NCBI GenBank assembly: GCA_028282685.1
Contig: JANQHK010000132.1
Location: 1-57,825 of the forward strand
Direction: 5' to 3'
Source: Phycisphaeraceae bacterium
GTDB taxonomy: Bacteria > Planctomycetota > Phycisphaerae > Phycisphaerales > Zrk34
Length of the DNA stretch: 57,825 nt
Made by a program: the position numbers and the translations under genes. A model generated the notes under the pieces. That model did not search any database. It was given only the letters and a program-made list of their open reading frames with translations, and had not been told where the DNA came from. Below, piece by piece: positions 33,593-42,647 of this stretch (its first letter is position 1; the number at the start of each line of letters is the position of its first letter).

Positions 33593-33622
33593 GTGGTGTT
33601 TGCGAATGAACCGTGTCGCGTC

Positions 33623-35179
33623 TTAGCGACGTCGACGTCGGAGCATGGCCAACCCGCCCAGACCCAGCAACGCCAGTGTCGTCGGCTCGGGGATGGGGGT
33701 AATACGCAAGCCGATCTGCTGTATGTCATCCGGCTCGGTGAGAAAACCAGCGGCCCATCCCGTATCCGTCAGGCCATACGTAAACGTCTGATTCAGTTCG
33801 ATCAGGTCGAGGAACTGGGTATTCCCGTTGCCGTCGATGACATGGTAAATCGTGTGTCCGGTGTCCTTGTTGGTGATCACGTGGATGATGCTGCCGTCTT
33901 CCAGTTCGTGATGGTTCACATCGTAATTGGCGAATTGATAGAACCCGGCATCGAACCCGGCCACGAGGTCGCCGTCGTTGAAATTCTGGGAAAAATCAAT
34001 GGCCGCGTAGGCGAAATCATCGATACCGTCTCCGTCCGTATCACCCCGGTTTTGTGCGTACAGATTCAGCGTGTAAGTCTTGCCGTCGTTATCGGTGTAG
34101 GTGATATTGTTCAGCCGGATCATGCTGCTGGATTGATCGATGTTGACCGCTGTGAGCGTGCTGATGGAGAACACGGGCAGGTAGCCGGCGTCCATATTCT
34201 CGAAGCCGCCCGCGTCCAGGCCGCTGCCCCAACCGGGACTCAGCCCGCCCACAGTTCCACTGAACCAGGGGAAAGGAGGATCGACACCTGTCGGGTCGGT
34301 GAAATCCGGCGCGTTAAGATCCAATCGTGTCTCCTCGATCCAATCCTGGTGGGAGCTGAAAAGGACGTGGCCGGTATTGTCACCGTACTGGCTCAACCCG
34401 GTGCCCTCGACGTTGGCGCCGACGAGGTACCACGCACCGGATATGTTGACGAAGTCGCCGCCGCCGCTGTCGCCTCCGGCGATCAGGTATTCACGGTCCA
34501 AGGGTACGGGGTCGGCGTAGTTGTCGGCCGTGACATCATCCGGATCGTCAAAGTCCGAGCGGTAAACGTAATTGGTTGTCAGACTGTTGTTGCCACCGCC
34601 CGGCTCAATGATGCTGATGACGTTCGGTCCGGCACGCTTGGTCCCGGCAGGAAGTATGGCGCCTGTCGCCCCGGTGCCAGCGGCACCGTAACCAACCTGA
34701 TGGGCAGTCAATCCCACCAAGTCGGCCACATCGTCGGTATGTAACGTGGCTGGCGTCACGTCGGAATCTTCTACAGCGCTGGTCAGAGTGAAGATGCCGA
34801 TATCCCAGGCCGGTGTGACGGATAAACCGTTGGGATCGTTGACATAATTTTCATGCCACACCGCATCCAACACGCCGTAGGTGATACCATTGAGCGTGAA
34901 ACTCAACTGCGTGCCTTCATCTGTTCCGTCCCAGCCATACACCACGTGGGCAACGGTCATCACCGTGTAGGCGTTGACCAACGTACCCGAACCGATGAAA
35001 TTTTCGCCATCGTCTACGATGTTCACCCGTCCCACGCTGCTGAACTCGTCCAGGTCTGCTTGGTCGAGGTGGTATTGTTCATCCCTGTCAGCTCGCCACG
35101 TACCGCCCAAGACCGACGCCGTGAAACAGCACAGCAACAGCACGGCCGATATGGCCATAACACTCGTCTCTCTTCTCAT
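33623..35179 (-). CDS. exported trypsin-like serine protease with PEP-CTERM anchor signal
   Basis: This is a 518-residue protein with an N-terminal signal peptide (residues 5-25), a chymotrypsin-like domain and a C-terminal PEP-CTERM sorting signal. The catalytic triad is H77 (VMTVAHVVYG), D126 (AWDIGIF) and S238 (AGGDSGGGDF). The region from 300 to 480 is a beta-rich, Asp/Asn-rich accessory domain containing DTDGDGIDD, a calcium-binding-like repeat. The C-terminus (PEPTTLALLGLGGLAM then arginines) would be cut by an exosortase/archaeosortase-type enzyme. GAGG precedes the ATG. It is followed by its own terminator. Confidence 0.9.
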   Translation of the reverse strand: MRRETSVMAISAVLLLCCFTASVLGGTWRADRDEQYHLDQADLDEFSSVGRVNIVDDGENFIGSGTLVNAYTVMTVAHVVYGWDGTDEGTQLSFTLNGITYGVLDAVWHENYVNDPNGLSVTPAWDIGIFTLTSAVEDSDVTPATLHTDDVADLVGLTAHQVGYGAAGTGATGAILPAGTKRAGPNVISIIEPGGGNNSLTTNYVYRSDFDDPDDVTADNYADPVPLDREYLIAGGDSGGGDFVNISGAWYLVGANVEGTGLSQYGDNTGHVLFSSHQDWIEETRLDLNAPDFTDPTGVDPPFPWFSGTVGGLSPGWGSGLDAGGFENMDAGYLPVFSISTLTAVNIDQSSSMIRLNNITYTDNDGKTYTLNLYAQNRGDTDGDGIDDFAYAAIDFSQNFNDGDLVAGFDAGFYQFANYDVNHHELEDGSIIHVITNKDTGHTIYHVIDGNGNTQFLDLIELNQTFTYGLTDTGWAAGFLTEPDDIQQIGLRITPIPEPTTLALLGLGGLAMLRRRRR

Positions 35180-35454
35180 CGTAAACCTCGTTTAAAAAAG
35201 GAACTCCCGTTCGGCCGACATCGGCTACTCTCTACATTGCGAGCCCCAATGCACGCAATACCATCCCTCTTGGCTCACAATCGCCCGCATTATACGTCAT
35301 ATGGCCACCGACGCAAGGTAATTTAACCTGCTTAACCAATTATTCATCCGAACCTTCTGTTTGCTGGTCTATAGCGCCCCCAGACTCTACAATACCGCCG
35401 CGTGGCTGCGAAAATCACTGGTTTTCAACCCCCCGCAGCCCCCGGAGCCGTGCC

Positions 35455-36945
35455 ATGGCCATGACACTGACCGAAAAAATCCTCGCCCGCCATGCCGGGC
35501 GAACCAGCGTTGAACCCGGCGAAAACGTCTGGGTCAATGTCGATATCCTCATGACCCACGATGTCTGCGGGCCCGGCACCATCGGTATCTTCAAGGAACG
35601 TTTCGGACCCGACGCGAAAGTCTGGGATGCCGATCGTGTGGTCATCATCCCCGATCACTACATCTTCACCGCCGACGAGAAATGCCATCGCAACATTGGC
35701 ATCCTGCGCGATTTCGTATCCGAACAGGGCATCAGGCATTATTATGATGTGGATTTTCTGAACACCGCCGCCGGCTCGGGCATGCCCAATCCCTATCGCG
35801 ATCCGACCCAAACCAACTACAAGGGCGTCTGCCACAAGGCCCTGCCCGAAGAGGGCCACGTTCGGCCCGGTGAAATTCTCCTCGGCACCGATTCCCACAC
35901 CTGCACCGCCGGCGCCTTTGGTCAGTTCGCCACGGGCATCGGCAATACCGACGCCGCCTTCACACTCGGCACCGGCAAAACCTGGCTCAAGGTCCCCCCA
36001 ACACTCCGCTTTGTGTTCCACGGCTCCATCCCCCCGTACCTCACCGCCAAGGACCTCATCCTCGCCGTCATCGGTGAAATCTCCGTCTCCGGCGCCACCT
36101 ACAAAACCATGTCCTTCGCCGGCGAGGGCATCGCCTCCCTCACCCTCGAAGACCGCATGACACTGACCAACATGGCCATCGAAGCCGGCGGCAAAAACGG
36201 CGTCTGCGATGTCGATGAAAAAACGCTCGCCTACGTCCGCGCCCGGTCCAATCGGCCCGACTGGGAAGTGCTCACCGACGATCCCGATGCCGCCTTTGAA
36301 GCGGTGTACGAGTTCGATCTCAATGCCCTCGAGCCGCTCGTCGCCAAGCCCCACTCGCCCGACAACAAAGACCTCGCCCGCAACTGCACCGATACCCAAC
36401 TCGACCGCGCCTACATCGGTTCGTGCACCGGCGGTAAAATCACCGACATGATCTTCGCCGCCGCCATACTCGACGGCGAACAGGTCGCCATCCCCACCTT
36501 CGTCGTGCCCGGCTCCACCGAAGTCCACGCCGACATGCAACGGCTCAACCTCTTCGGCCTGCCCCTCGGCCAAACCCCCGATTCCGTCAAGCCGGACCTG
36601 AGTCCGGGTCCGCGAGGACAAACATCCGGATCAGACGAATCCCTGGATTCCAGCGCCAATCGCTCCATCGAACAAATCCTCCTCGACGCCGGCTGCCAAC
36701 TCGGACCGTCCGGCTGCGCCGCCTGCCTGGGAGGCCCCGCCGACACCTTCGGCCGACTCAACGAACCGATCGCCTGCATCTCCACCACCAACCGCAACTT
36801 CCCCGGCCGCATGGGCCACAAGGAAGCCGGCGTCTATCTCGCCAGCCCGCTGACTGTCGCCGCCAGCGCCCTCACCGGCCGCATCACCGACCCCCGCGAT
36901 TACATCAGCGAACCCATCACCACCGGCACCGCCGGAACGGTGTGA
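35455..36945 (+). CDS. 3-isopropylmalate/homoaconitate dehydratase large subunit (aconitase family)
   Basis: This is a 496-residue LeuC/HacA-like subunit that isomerises 2-isopropylmalate or a homologue using a 4Fe-4S cluster. The cluster cysteines are C324 (GSCTGGK), C421 and C424 (GCAACLGGP). ILLGTDSHTCTAGAFGQFATGIGNTD is the substrate-binding motif region. Oddly, about 30 residues (roughly 374-404, Ser/Gly/Asp-rich) are inserted before the last cysteines and are encoded by a REP-like sequence. No small subunit (leuD) gene follows in this window. Leucine and lysine-pathway roles cannot be separated. Confidence 0.85.
   Translation: MAMTLTEKILARHAGRTSVEPGENVWVNVDILMTHDVCGPGTIGIFKERFGPDAKVWDADRVVIIPDHYIFTADEKCHRNIGILRDFVSEQGIRHYYDVDFLNTAAGSGMPNPYRDPTQTNYKGVCHKALPEEGHVRPGEILLGTDSHTCTAGAFGQFATGIGNTDAAFTLGTGKTWLKVPPTLRFVFHGSIPPYLTAKDLILAVIGEISVSGATYKTMSFAGEGIASLTLEDRMTLTNMAIEAGGKNGVCDVDEKTLAYVRARSNRPDWEVLTDDPDAAFEAVYEFDLNALEPLVAKPHSPDNKDLARNCTDTQLDRAYIGSCTGGKITDMIFAAAILDGEQVAIPTFVVPGSTEVHADMQRLNLFGLPLGQTPDSVKPDLSPGPRGQTSGSDESLDSSANRSIEQILLDAGCQLGPSGCAACLGGPADTFGRLNEPIACISTTNRNFPGRMGHKEAGVYLASPLTVAASALTGRITDPRDYISEPITTGTAGTV
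36589..36630 (+). repeat. REP-like element inside the leuC-type gene
   Basis: The bases starting AAGCCGGACCTGAGTCC match the intergenic palindromes near 6166 and 48191 (AAGCCGGACCTGA). A further small hairpin, GTCC GCGA GGAC, follows. Here the element is within the coding frame and is translated. Confidence 0.6.
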
Positions 36946-36946
36946 A

Positions 36947-37108
36947 GCTGTCAGCTATCAGCCATCGGCTATCCGCTTTGACCGGTCCGTTCATGCTGAC
37001 GGCTGAGAGCTAAAAACTGACAGTACAAATCAGGCGGGAGTTCAGTATTTGTCAACTGTAAACTGGAAACAGGCAACTATTTACGGTCAACCGTGAACTG
37101 GCAACTGG
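36947..37108. repeat. microrepeat runs at the left edge of the accessory island
   Basis: The stretch contains AGCTGTCAGCTATCAGCC-type units facing GCTGACGGCTGAGAGC-type units as a loose inverted pair, then CAACTGTAAACTGG-type units (to 37108). No gene is visible between leuC and 37207. Confidence 0.5.
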
Positions 37109-37154
37109 TATTTTCTCCTCTGCTTTGCCCAGCCACCCGCCAAGCAGCGGACTT

Positions 37155-37174
37155 TGCTACATGCTAGTGTAGCA
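37155..37174 (+). promoter_or_regulatory. inverted repeat upstream of the restriction-like operon
   Basis: TGCTACA and TGTAGCA are perfect 7-base inverted arms around TGCTAG. It sits 33 bases before the ATG at 37207, with GATAAT (37193-37198) between. It could be an operator for a controller or the operon's own protein; no controller gene is visible nearby. Confidence 0.4.
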
Positions 37175-37206
37175 GTTGCGTCAGCATTATGCGATAATCC
37201 GCCGCC

Positions 37207-38571
37207 ATGAGCCAAGAACCAACATTCATAAGCACAGGAACAAAGACGGGGGAGATTGATGTTCGTCTGAGTTATAAAATTGTCGAGTTGTTTTCTGAGG
37301 GGCTTTACGCTAGCCCGAACAAGGCCATCGAAGAATTGGTCGCCAATTCCTTTGATGCTGGGGCACAACAGGTTGCTGTATTTCTATCAGCAAACTTTCA
37401 CGAACAGGCCGCAACCATCTGCGTCCTTGATGACGGCGAGGGGATGGATGCAGACGGACTGAACCGACATTGGCTCATTGGAATAAGCAATAAAAAAAAT
37501 CTCGCCATATTGCCCAAAGGCAGACAGCAGATAGGGAAGTTTGGCATTGGAAAATTGGCGACCTATGTGTTAGCCAGTCACTTAACACACATCAGTAAAA
37601 AGGACGGCAAATTCTATTCGACTTCAATGGATTATAAGCGGATTGACAAGCGAGTTGAACAAGGTGTTGAGCCTAAAACGCCAATCAGGATCGCACTCCG
37701 TGAACTGACCGAGAAGGACGCAAAATCTGCCTTGGTCACATGGACTGGAGCAGCAACCTTTAAGGCCTGTGGCATGAAATTATTCGGAAGAGGCGCGGTG
37801 CCCTCTTGGACTTTTGCAGTTCTCTCAGGCCTCAAGGAAAAGGTGCATGAGATCAGAAGGGGAACGCTTAAATGGATACTCTGCACAGCCCTTCCGCTAC
37901 GCCCTGACTTTGCAATCTACTTAGATGGTGAAAAACTCCAACCGAGCAAGCTTGGTAAGGGACGGATTAAAAGGTGGATCATAGGGAAAGATATTAAGGC
38001 TATTGACAAACCAGGCCCCAATGGTTTGACCATAAACAATGATCCAAATCGAGACAAAACTGATGAGCATTACTATGGCCTAAGCCATCCTGATCTTGGT
38101 CGGGTTACCGGGTACATGGAACTTTATAAAGACTTGCTTACGGGCAAATCAGATTCAATAGATCGAAGCCACGGTATTTTTGTTTATGTACGTGAACGGT
38201 TGATCAACATCGCTGATGGTCACTTTGGCATTTCACCGAATGACCTCAAACATGGCGCGTTTAATCGTTTTCGACTAGTAGTGTACATGGATGGCTTGAA
38301 CGAAGAAATACGGTCGAGTCGCGAGTCTCTCAGGGAAGGCCCTATACTTAAGGATGCCCAAAATCTTTTTAAAGCATTATTCAATGTTGCGCGTAAGACA
38401 TACGAGGAACATGTAGCTGGCGAAGATACTGGTGCTGCACTTGCCCGTAAGCTTGGCGGCAGTCCGTCCAGTCTTGCGCGCCGCCCAATTATTGAGCTTG
38501 CTCGAGCCGTACTCCCAAGGCAAGATAAAATCCCGGTATATAGCTATCCCCCCTGCAGCCACAGAAGCTGA
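37207..38571 (+). CDS. GHKL ATPase module of a restriction-like protein (N-terminal fragment by frameshift)
   Basis: This is a 454-residue reading frame with an Hsp90/MutL/MORC-type ATPase. N box AIEELVANSFDAGA (40-53), G1 LDDGEGMD (74-81), and the lid/G2 GRQQIGKFGIGKLA (105-118) are visible. A transducer-like domain follows. The last coding residues (after CCC CCC at 38548) are out of phase. The authentic protein would continue in the +1-shifted frame with PPAATEAEIDQI, giving about 853 residues in all. Base composition is clearly lower in GC than the flanks, as expected for a transferred gene. Confidence 0.82.
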   Translation: MSQEPTFISTGTKTGEIDVRLSYKIVELFSEGLYASPNKAIEELVANSFDAGAQQVAVFLSANFHEQAATICVLDDGEGMDADGLNRHWLIGISNKKNLAILPKGRQQIGKFGIGKLATYVLASHLTHISKKDGKFYSTSMDYKRIDKRVEQGVEPKTPIRIALRELTEKDAKSALVTWTGAATFKACGMKLFGRGAVPSWTFAVLSGLKEKVHEIRRGTLKWILCTALPLRPDFAIYLDGEKLQPSKLGKGRIKRWIIGKDIKAIDKPGPNGLTINNDPNRDKTDEHYYGLSHPDLGRVTGYMELYKDLLTGKSDSIDRSHGIFVYVRERLINIADGHFGISPNDLKHGAFNRFRLVVYMDGLNEEIRSSRESLREGPILKDAQNLFKALFNVARKTYEEHVAGEDTGAALARKLGGSPSSLARRPIIELARAVLPRQDKIPVYSYPPCSHRS

Positions 38572-39769
38572 GATTGATCAAATAGTTGCTAGCCTGGAGA
38601 AACGGGCAGAGACACCTGAACAATTCGTGACCGGAATCGCATTCTCCTATGATGCAACTAATAATGACGGCATTGCAATTTATGATTCGTGTACCGGCCA
38701 GCTCAGAATTAATGGCCTGCACCCGTTTGTCGGTGCATTCTTTGATGAATTTACAAGCAAATCGAGCGGTCTTCCACTCGAAATGTTTGCTATGGCAGAA
38801 GTGCTTCTCGAATCACATCTATTTCAATCCGGGCTAAAACAGGGACATATAGATTTTGTAATGACCGCACGCGATCGACTACTCCGGCATGTTGCACGCG
38901 AATCTGGTAGGCGTACAGCCCTAACGACAGCCAACGCTCTTAGGAATGCACGAAACGATAAAGAAAAATTAGAAATTGAGGTTGTTGAATCATTTCGTAG
39001 TCTGGGCTTTGATGCAACTCGGATTGGGGGAAATGGCAAACCCGATGGACTTGCAAAAGCACATCTCAGCCCAGATGAGAATAATACTTCCCGTCGATAT
39101 TCTGTTACTCTGGAAGCCAAAAGCAAGGCAGATGGTGCATCAGGTAAAAAAGTAACTACTAAAACTGCAGGAATCTCAACACTTGCACGCCACCGAGACG
39201 AATTAAAATGCGAGCATGCAATTGTAGTCGCGCCTGCATTTAGTCACACGCCCGGAAAAGCTAGCTCACTATACAAAGAAATCACTGCGGATCGCGAGAA
39301 AGTGGATAGTGATGGCAATAGCCGTACTATTACAGCCATCCACATTGATGATCTTGCGAGATTGGTTCAGTTGCGTCCCGTAAAGCGGCTTGGGCTAGCA
39401 AGAATCCGTGAGTTGTTCATTAAGTGCAGTATGCCGGAAGAGTGTAAAGCGTGGGTCGACGAGATTGAAAATGAGGTTGTCGCGAAACCACCTTACGAGA
39501 AAATCATCAATGCAATCCACAATCTGCAAGCAGATGATCGGAGTGAACCAGTTGGATACAAAGAGCTCCGCAATGAGCTTAAGCATGCCAAACCAGCGAT
39601 TCACTATTCCAGTGCTGACGACTTGATGGAACTTTGCAAGGGCATGGCACAAATGGCTCCAGGCGAAATCACCGCTGGCAATGCAACTGTAGAACTCGAC
39701 ACGAGCCCTGAGAATGTGCTTGCTGCAATCGAAGCCGCCACCAAGGCGCACATTGCAGGAAAATCATAG
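38432..39769 (+). CDS. PD-(D/E)xK nuclease-like C-terminal module of the same protein (frameshifted)
   Basis: This is the continuation of the preceding ATPase in another frame. Authentic sequence probably begins at about 38549, and the in-frame residues before that are out-of-frame reading of the upstream gene. The domain near residues 610-640 of the joined protein reads GKPDGLAKAHL, then YSVTLEAKSKADG, a D...ExK pattern of the restriction endonuclease fold. It is followed by LKCEHAIVVAPAF and an alpha-helical C-terminus. It would be the DNA-cleaving part driven by the ATPase. If unjoined, its start is only an internal ATG. Confidence 0.7.
   Translation: MLHLPVSLAAVRPVLRAAQLLSLLEPYSQGKIKSRYIAIPPAATEAEIDQIVASLEKRAETPEQFVTGIAFSYDATNNDGIAIYDSCTGQLRINGLHPFVGAFFDEFTSKSSGLPLEMFAMAEVLLESHLFQSGLKQGHIDFVMTARDRLLRHVARESGRRTALTTANALRNARNDKEKLEIEVVESFRSLGFDATRIGGNGKPDGLAKAHLSPDENNTSRRYSVTLEAKSKADGASGKKVTTKTAGISTLARHRDELKCEHAIVVAPAFSHTPGKASSLYKEITADREKVDSDGNSRTITAIHIDDLARLVQLRPVKRLGLARIRELFIKCSMPEECKAWVDEIENEVVAKPPYEKIINAIHNLQADDRSEPVGYKELRNELKHAKPAIHYSSADDLMELCKGMAQMAPGEITAGNATVELDTSPENVLAAIEAATKAHIAGKS
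38548..38553 (+). other. C6 run carrying an apparent +1 frameshift
   Basis: Removing one C from this run joins the ATPase frame directly to the nuclease frame (TAT CCC CCT GCA GCC). It may be a genuine frameshift mutation, a switchable tract or a sequencing error. Confidence 0.65.
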
Positions 39770-39791
39770 AATTTCAAGCTGTTCCCCACCT

Positions 39792-41051
39792 ATGATACAG
39801 AAACACACAATGTTAAAGTCGCACAATAAGACGATCTACGAGACTCTGGGGCGCAGCCCTATACATCCATTTCCTGCGCGTATGGCTCCCGGCATAGCAC
39901 TAGATGCGCTTGGCGAGCGTAACGCTCCGATAACAGTACTTGATCCAATGGCAGGCTCCGGAACAGTACTTGCTGTCGCTCGCGCAAATGGCCATCGGGC
40001 CATAGGCTTTGACATAGACCCACTTGCTGTACTGCTTTCAAATGTTTGGACTCGGACAACTGATGCTGATGCGGTTTATGATAAGGCCATTGAAGTACTT
40101 AATCGCGCCAAGTCTTTATTTTGCACGCTGTCATATCGGGATGCATATCCGATTGGTAGCAACAACGACACTCGAAAGTTTATTCGTTTTTGGTTTGACA
40201 ACTATGCGCGAAAACAGTTGGCCGCCTTGTCTATATGTATTCGTCGTGTTCGTAGCAAAGCAATTCGTAATGCGTTGTGGTGCGGATTTTCTCGTCTCAT
40301 CATAACTAAAACTGCCGGGGCTTCGCTCGCGATGGACCTGTCGCACAGCAGGCCGCATAAGTCATACACCAGCGCCCCAGTAAAGCCATTCTCACAGTTT
40401 GTTTCGGCGGTTGAAAGGGTCGTTTCCAACTGTCCTCAGAAGGGGAGTTCCCCAGTAGGACCTATGACTATTGTGAAGCATGGGGATGCAAGGAATATGC
40501 CGATTGCAACGGAGTCGATTGACCTGGTTTTGACTTCACCGCCCTATCTGAACGCCATCGATTACATGCGATGCAGTAAGTTTACGCTTATTTGGATGGG
40601 CTACAGCATAAGTCAGGTACGAGACATTCGTGGTGATAGTGTCGGAGCCGAAACTGCTTCAAGGGAAGCAATGGAGGCATCGTGGGTTCTGGAGCTGCTT
40701 GCATCAATGGATCTGAAACCGAAGCTGTCTGCACGCAACACCAACATCTTGGCTCGGTATGCAATGGACATGGACAAAGCATTGGCTGAGGTTGCCCGAG
40801 TGTTAAAAGATAGAGGCCAAGCAGTTTATGTGGTTGGCGACTCGACCGTACGAGGAACATTTGTGCGTAACTCAACAATCGTGTCTTCCGTTGCGCAAAG
40901 GCATGGCCTTGTCCTAGAAAAAAAATGGTCGCGAGATTTACCTGCTAGCAGGCGGTATATGCCACCCCCAAAAACAACGGCAGAACAAACCTCAATTGAA
41001 AACCGGATGCGTCACGAGGTTATATTGGCATTCACTAAATCTACTGCATGA
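39792..41051 (+). CDS. DNA methyltransferase (N6-adenine/N4-cytosine type)
   Basis: This is a 419-residue methyltransferase from ATG 39792; ATG 39810 is an alternative. The SAM motif VLDPMAGSGTVLAVARANG (about 50-66) is followed by IGFDIDPLA, and the catalytic motif is LTSPPYLNAIDYMR with TSPPY at 248-252. SPPY favours N4-cytosine or N6-adenine methylation. The order SAM motif, then catalytic motif, is seen in other amino-methyltransferases. It starts 22 bases after the nuclease frame ends, so it is probably the modification partner in a restriction-like operon. GC is low like the previous gene. Confidence 0.85.
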   Translation: MIQKHTMLKSHNKTIYETLGRSPIHPFPARMAPGIALDALGERNAPITVLDPMAGSGTVLAVARANGHRAIGFDIDPLAVLLSNVWTRTTDADAVYDKAIEVLNRAKSLFCTLSYRDAYPIGSNNDTRKFIRFWFDNYARKQLAALSICIRRVRSKAIRNALWCGFSRLIITKTAGASLAMDLSHSRPHKSYTSAPVKPFSQFVSAVERVVSNCPQKGSSPVGPMTIVKHGDARNMPIATESIDLVLTSPPYLNAIDYMRCSKFTLIWMGYSISQVRDIRGDSVGAETASREAMEASWVLELLASMDLKPKLSARNTNILARYAMDMDKALAEVARVLKDRGQAVYVVGDSTVRGTFVRNSTIVSSVAQRHGLVLEKKWSRDLPASRRYMPPPKTTAEQTSIENRMRHEVILAFTKSTA

Positions 41052-41117
41052 CTTTGCAAAAGATTGCCTTTCGACGTTCTAACGGACTGCTGAGTTATTG
41101 GGGCATATCAATTTCCG

Positions 41118-41180
41118 ATTATTGATTGTCAACTGCAATGATGACTGGATTCCCGACTACTCGGGAATGACGGCCCCTTC
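41118..41180. repeat. REP-like palindrome at the right edge of the accessory island
   Basis: ATTCCCG and CGGGAAT surround ACTACT (41150-41169), making an inverted repeat of a kind often dispersed in bacterial genomes, next to a GATTGTCAACTGC-type run. No gene is seen between 41052 and 41263. Confidence 0.5.
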
Positions 41181-41263
41181 GACTCGCACAACTCACTCAG
41201 GGCTTACGCGACACTTCCATGCGCATGGGGCGGTCGGTTGCTCCTTATATGGAGGGCCGACTT

Positions 41264-42343
41264 ATGGACGAACTCGATGGCAACCTGTTGGAGGCGTGGG
41301 AGCGGGTGTGGGCGCGGTGCGAGGCGGACCCGGATGAGGCGCGGCGGAGGTGGCTAAGAAGTGGTAATAAAATGCTTAAACGCCCGCCAAGGGCGTGGTG
41401 CCTGAGCGTGCGGGCATCGGATCATCGCATCGGACAGACCTACGGCTACATCGAAGACGAGCAGGCGTGGCGACGCGGCGGTGCGCACGCCGTGGTCCTG
41501 GATGGGTGGCATATTCAGGAATTGTGCCGACCTGTTTTTATTCCCAAGCCGGGCGTGCTTTTGAAGGAGGCGGCGGCGATCCTGGGGCGCGATCCGGCGA
41601 CGTTGGCGCAGTGGTGGATGCCGGAGCGGGCGAAGCGTGGGCCTGGCCGAAGCAGGCGGGATGGGTCGGTGGCGTTGTTCGAGGAGATCACCGAGCCGGG
41701 CAGGGTGCTGGGGGTTCGGTTTGAGCCGGCGCGGATTCACCGGAGCCGGGGGGTGCCGAAAGCGGTGGTGTGGACCGAGCGTGCGGTTGATCCGGGAGCG
41801 GATTGCGGGGTGGGGCCGCATGCGCTTTGGGGGACGCTTTGGCATTGGTTTTATCAAAGGGTGGATGAAGGGATGGAGGTGGAGCTGGAGCGCGTGCCTC
41901 GGAAGAGGCAGGGGACGGCACGGGACAGTGCGGCGGGGTGGTCGTGGGTGTGTCCGGGTCGGGTGGATGAGCGGGGGCGGAGGAACCCTTGCGGTCGGCT
42001 GGCGCATCGACTGTATCTGCCGTTGCCGATGATGACGCTGGGCAGGTGGATCGGCGAGCGGAGGACGTTGAAAGTGGCGGGGGAGGCGGGGTTGCACTGG
42101 CGGCCGGGGCAGGCCGCCGGGCTTCGGGCTGCGGGTGCCGGGGGCGGGGGGATGCAATTGGCGTGTGCGCGATGTTGGCAGGTGAGGTCGCAAACGTTTA
42201 CCAACGACAACGGCGGTTGGGATGAGGTGATCGGCTATTTAAGCGGAGGGTTTTTGTACGGCCGCGAGGTGCGCAAGCCGGATTGGTTCGGGTATGAGAG
42301 GAAGAGGAGGCGGAAGGGGGGGAAGGAAGGAAGAAGGGATTAA
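41264..42343 (+). CDS. unrecognised protein with HTH-like and zinc-ribbon-like segments
   Basis: This is a 359-residue basic protein. ATG 41264 has GGAGGG 7 bases upstream. The middle reads LLKEAAAILGRDPATLAQWW, resembling a small helix-turn-helix of the excisionase/MerR type. The C-terminal half has WVCPGRVDERGRRNPCGR and LACARCWQV, paired cysteines of a zinc-ribbon kind, then a KRRRKGGKEGRR tail encoded by a repetitive run. GC is high, unlike the preceding methyltransferase. It may be a DNA-binding protein, but I do not know the family. Its location suggests an accessory role. Confidence 0.5.
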   Translation: MDELDGNLLEAWERVWARCEADPDEARRRWLRSGNKMLKRPPRAWCLSVRASDHRIGQTYGYIEDEQAWRRGGAHAVVLDGWHIQELCRPVFIPKPGVLLKEAAAILGRDPATLAQWWMPERAKRGPGRSRRDGSVALFEEITEPGRVLGVRFEPARIHRSRGVPKAVVWTERAVDPGADCGVGPHALWGTLWHWFYQRVDEGMEVELERVPRKRQGTARDSAAGWSWVCPGRVDERGRRNPCGRLAHRLYLPLPMMTLGRWIGERRTLKVAGEAGLHWRPGQAAGLRAAGAGGGGMQLACARCWQVRSQTFTNDNGGWDEVIGYLSGGFLYGREVRKPDWFGYERKRRRKGGKEGRRD

Positions 42344-42490
42344 GGCACGAAGGCACGAAGGCACGAAGGGATGGAGGGACTAAGGGACGGAGAGGGCGGC
42401 GGGGAACGCAGTGCCGGGGGCGGGGACCCTTCGACAAGCTCAGGACGCGCCGCTCCGGCTGGCAAGAACACCGAAAACTGAAAACTGAAT
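42344..42490. repeat. short tandem and dispersed repeats after the zinc-ribbon gene
   Basis: Three copies of AAGGCACG are followed by AAGGGATGG-type runs beginning at the stop codon. CCTTCGACAAGCTCAGGA (42428-42445) is a repeat common in bacterial intergenic DNA, and a GAAAACTGAAAACTGAA run lies at 42471-42487. No gene is visible until 42648. Confidence 0.5.
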
Positions 42491-42647
42491 CTTTTTCCCT
42501 CCATCCCTTCGCCCTTTTTCTCCCCGCTCATTTGCCCGTGGTGTGGGGGATCGGTTACGGTTTGGGCCATTGCGAATCCGCCGTATCACGTCGAAAAATG
42601 GGTGGACCGTTAGCGATCGGACATGGATTCGATAAGGAGAAGCGTCC

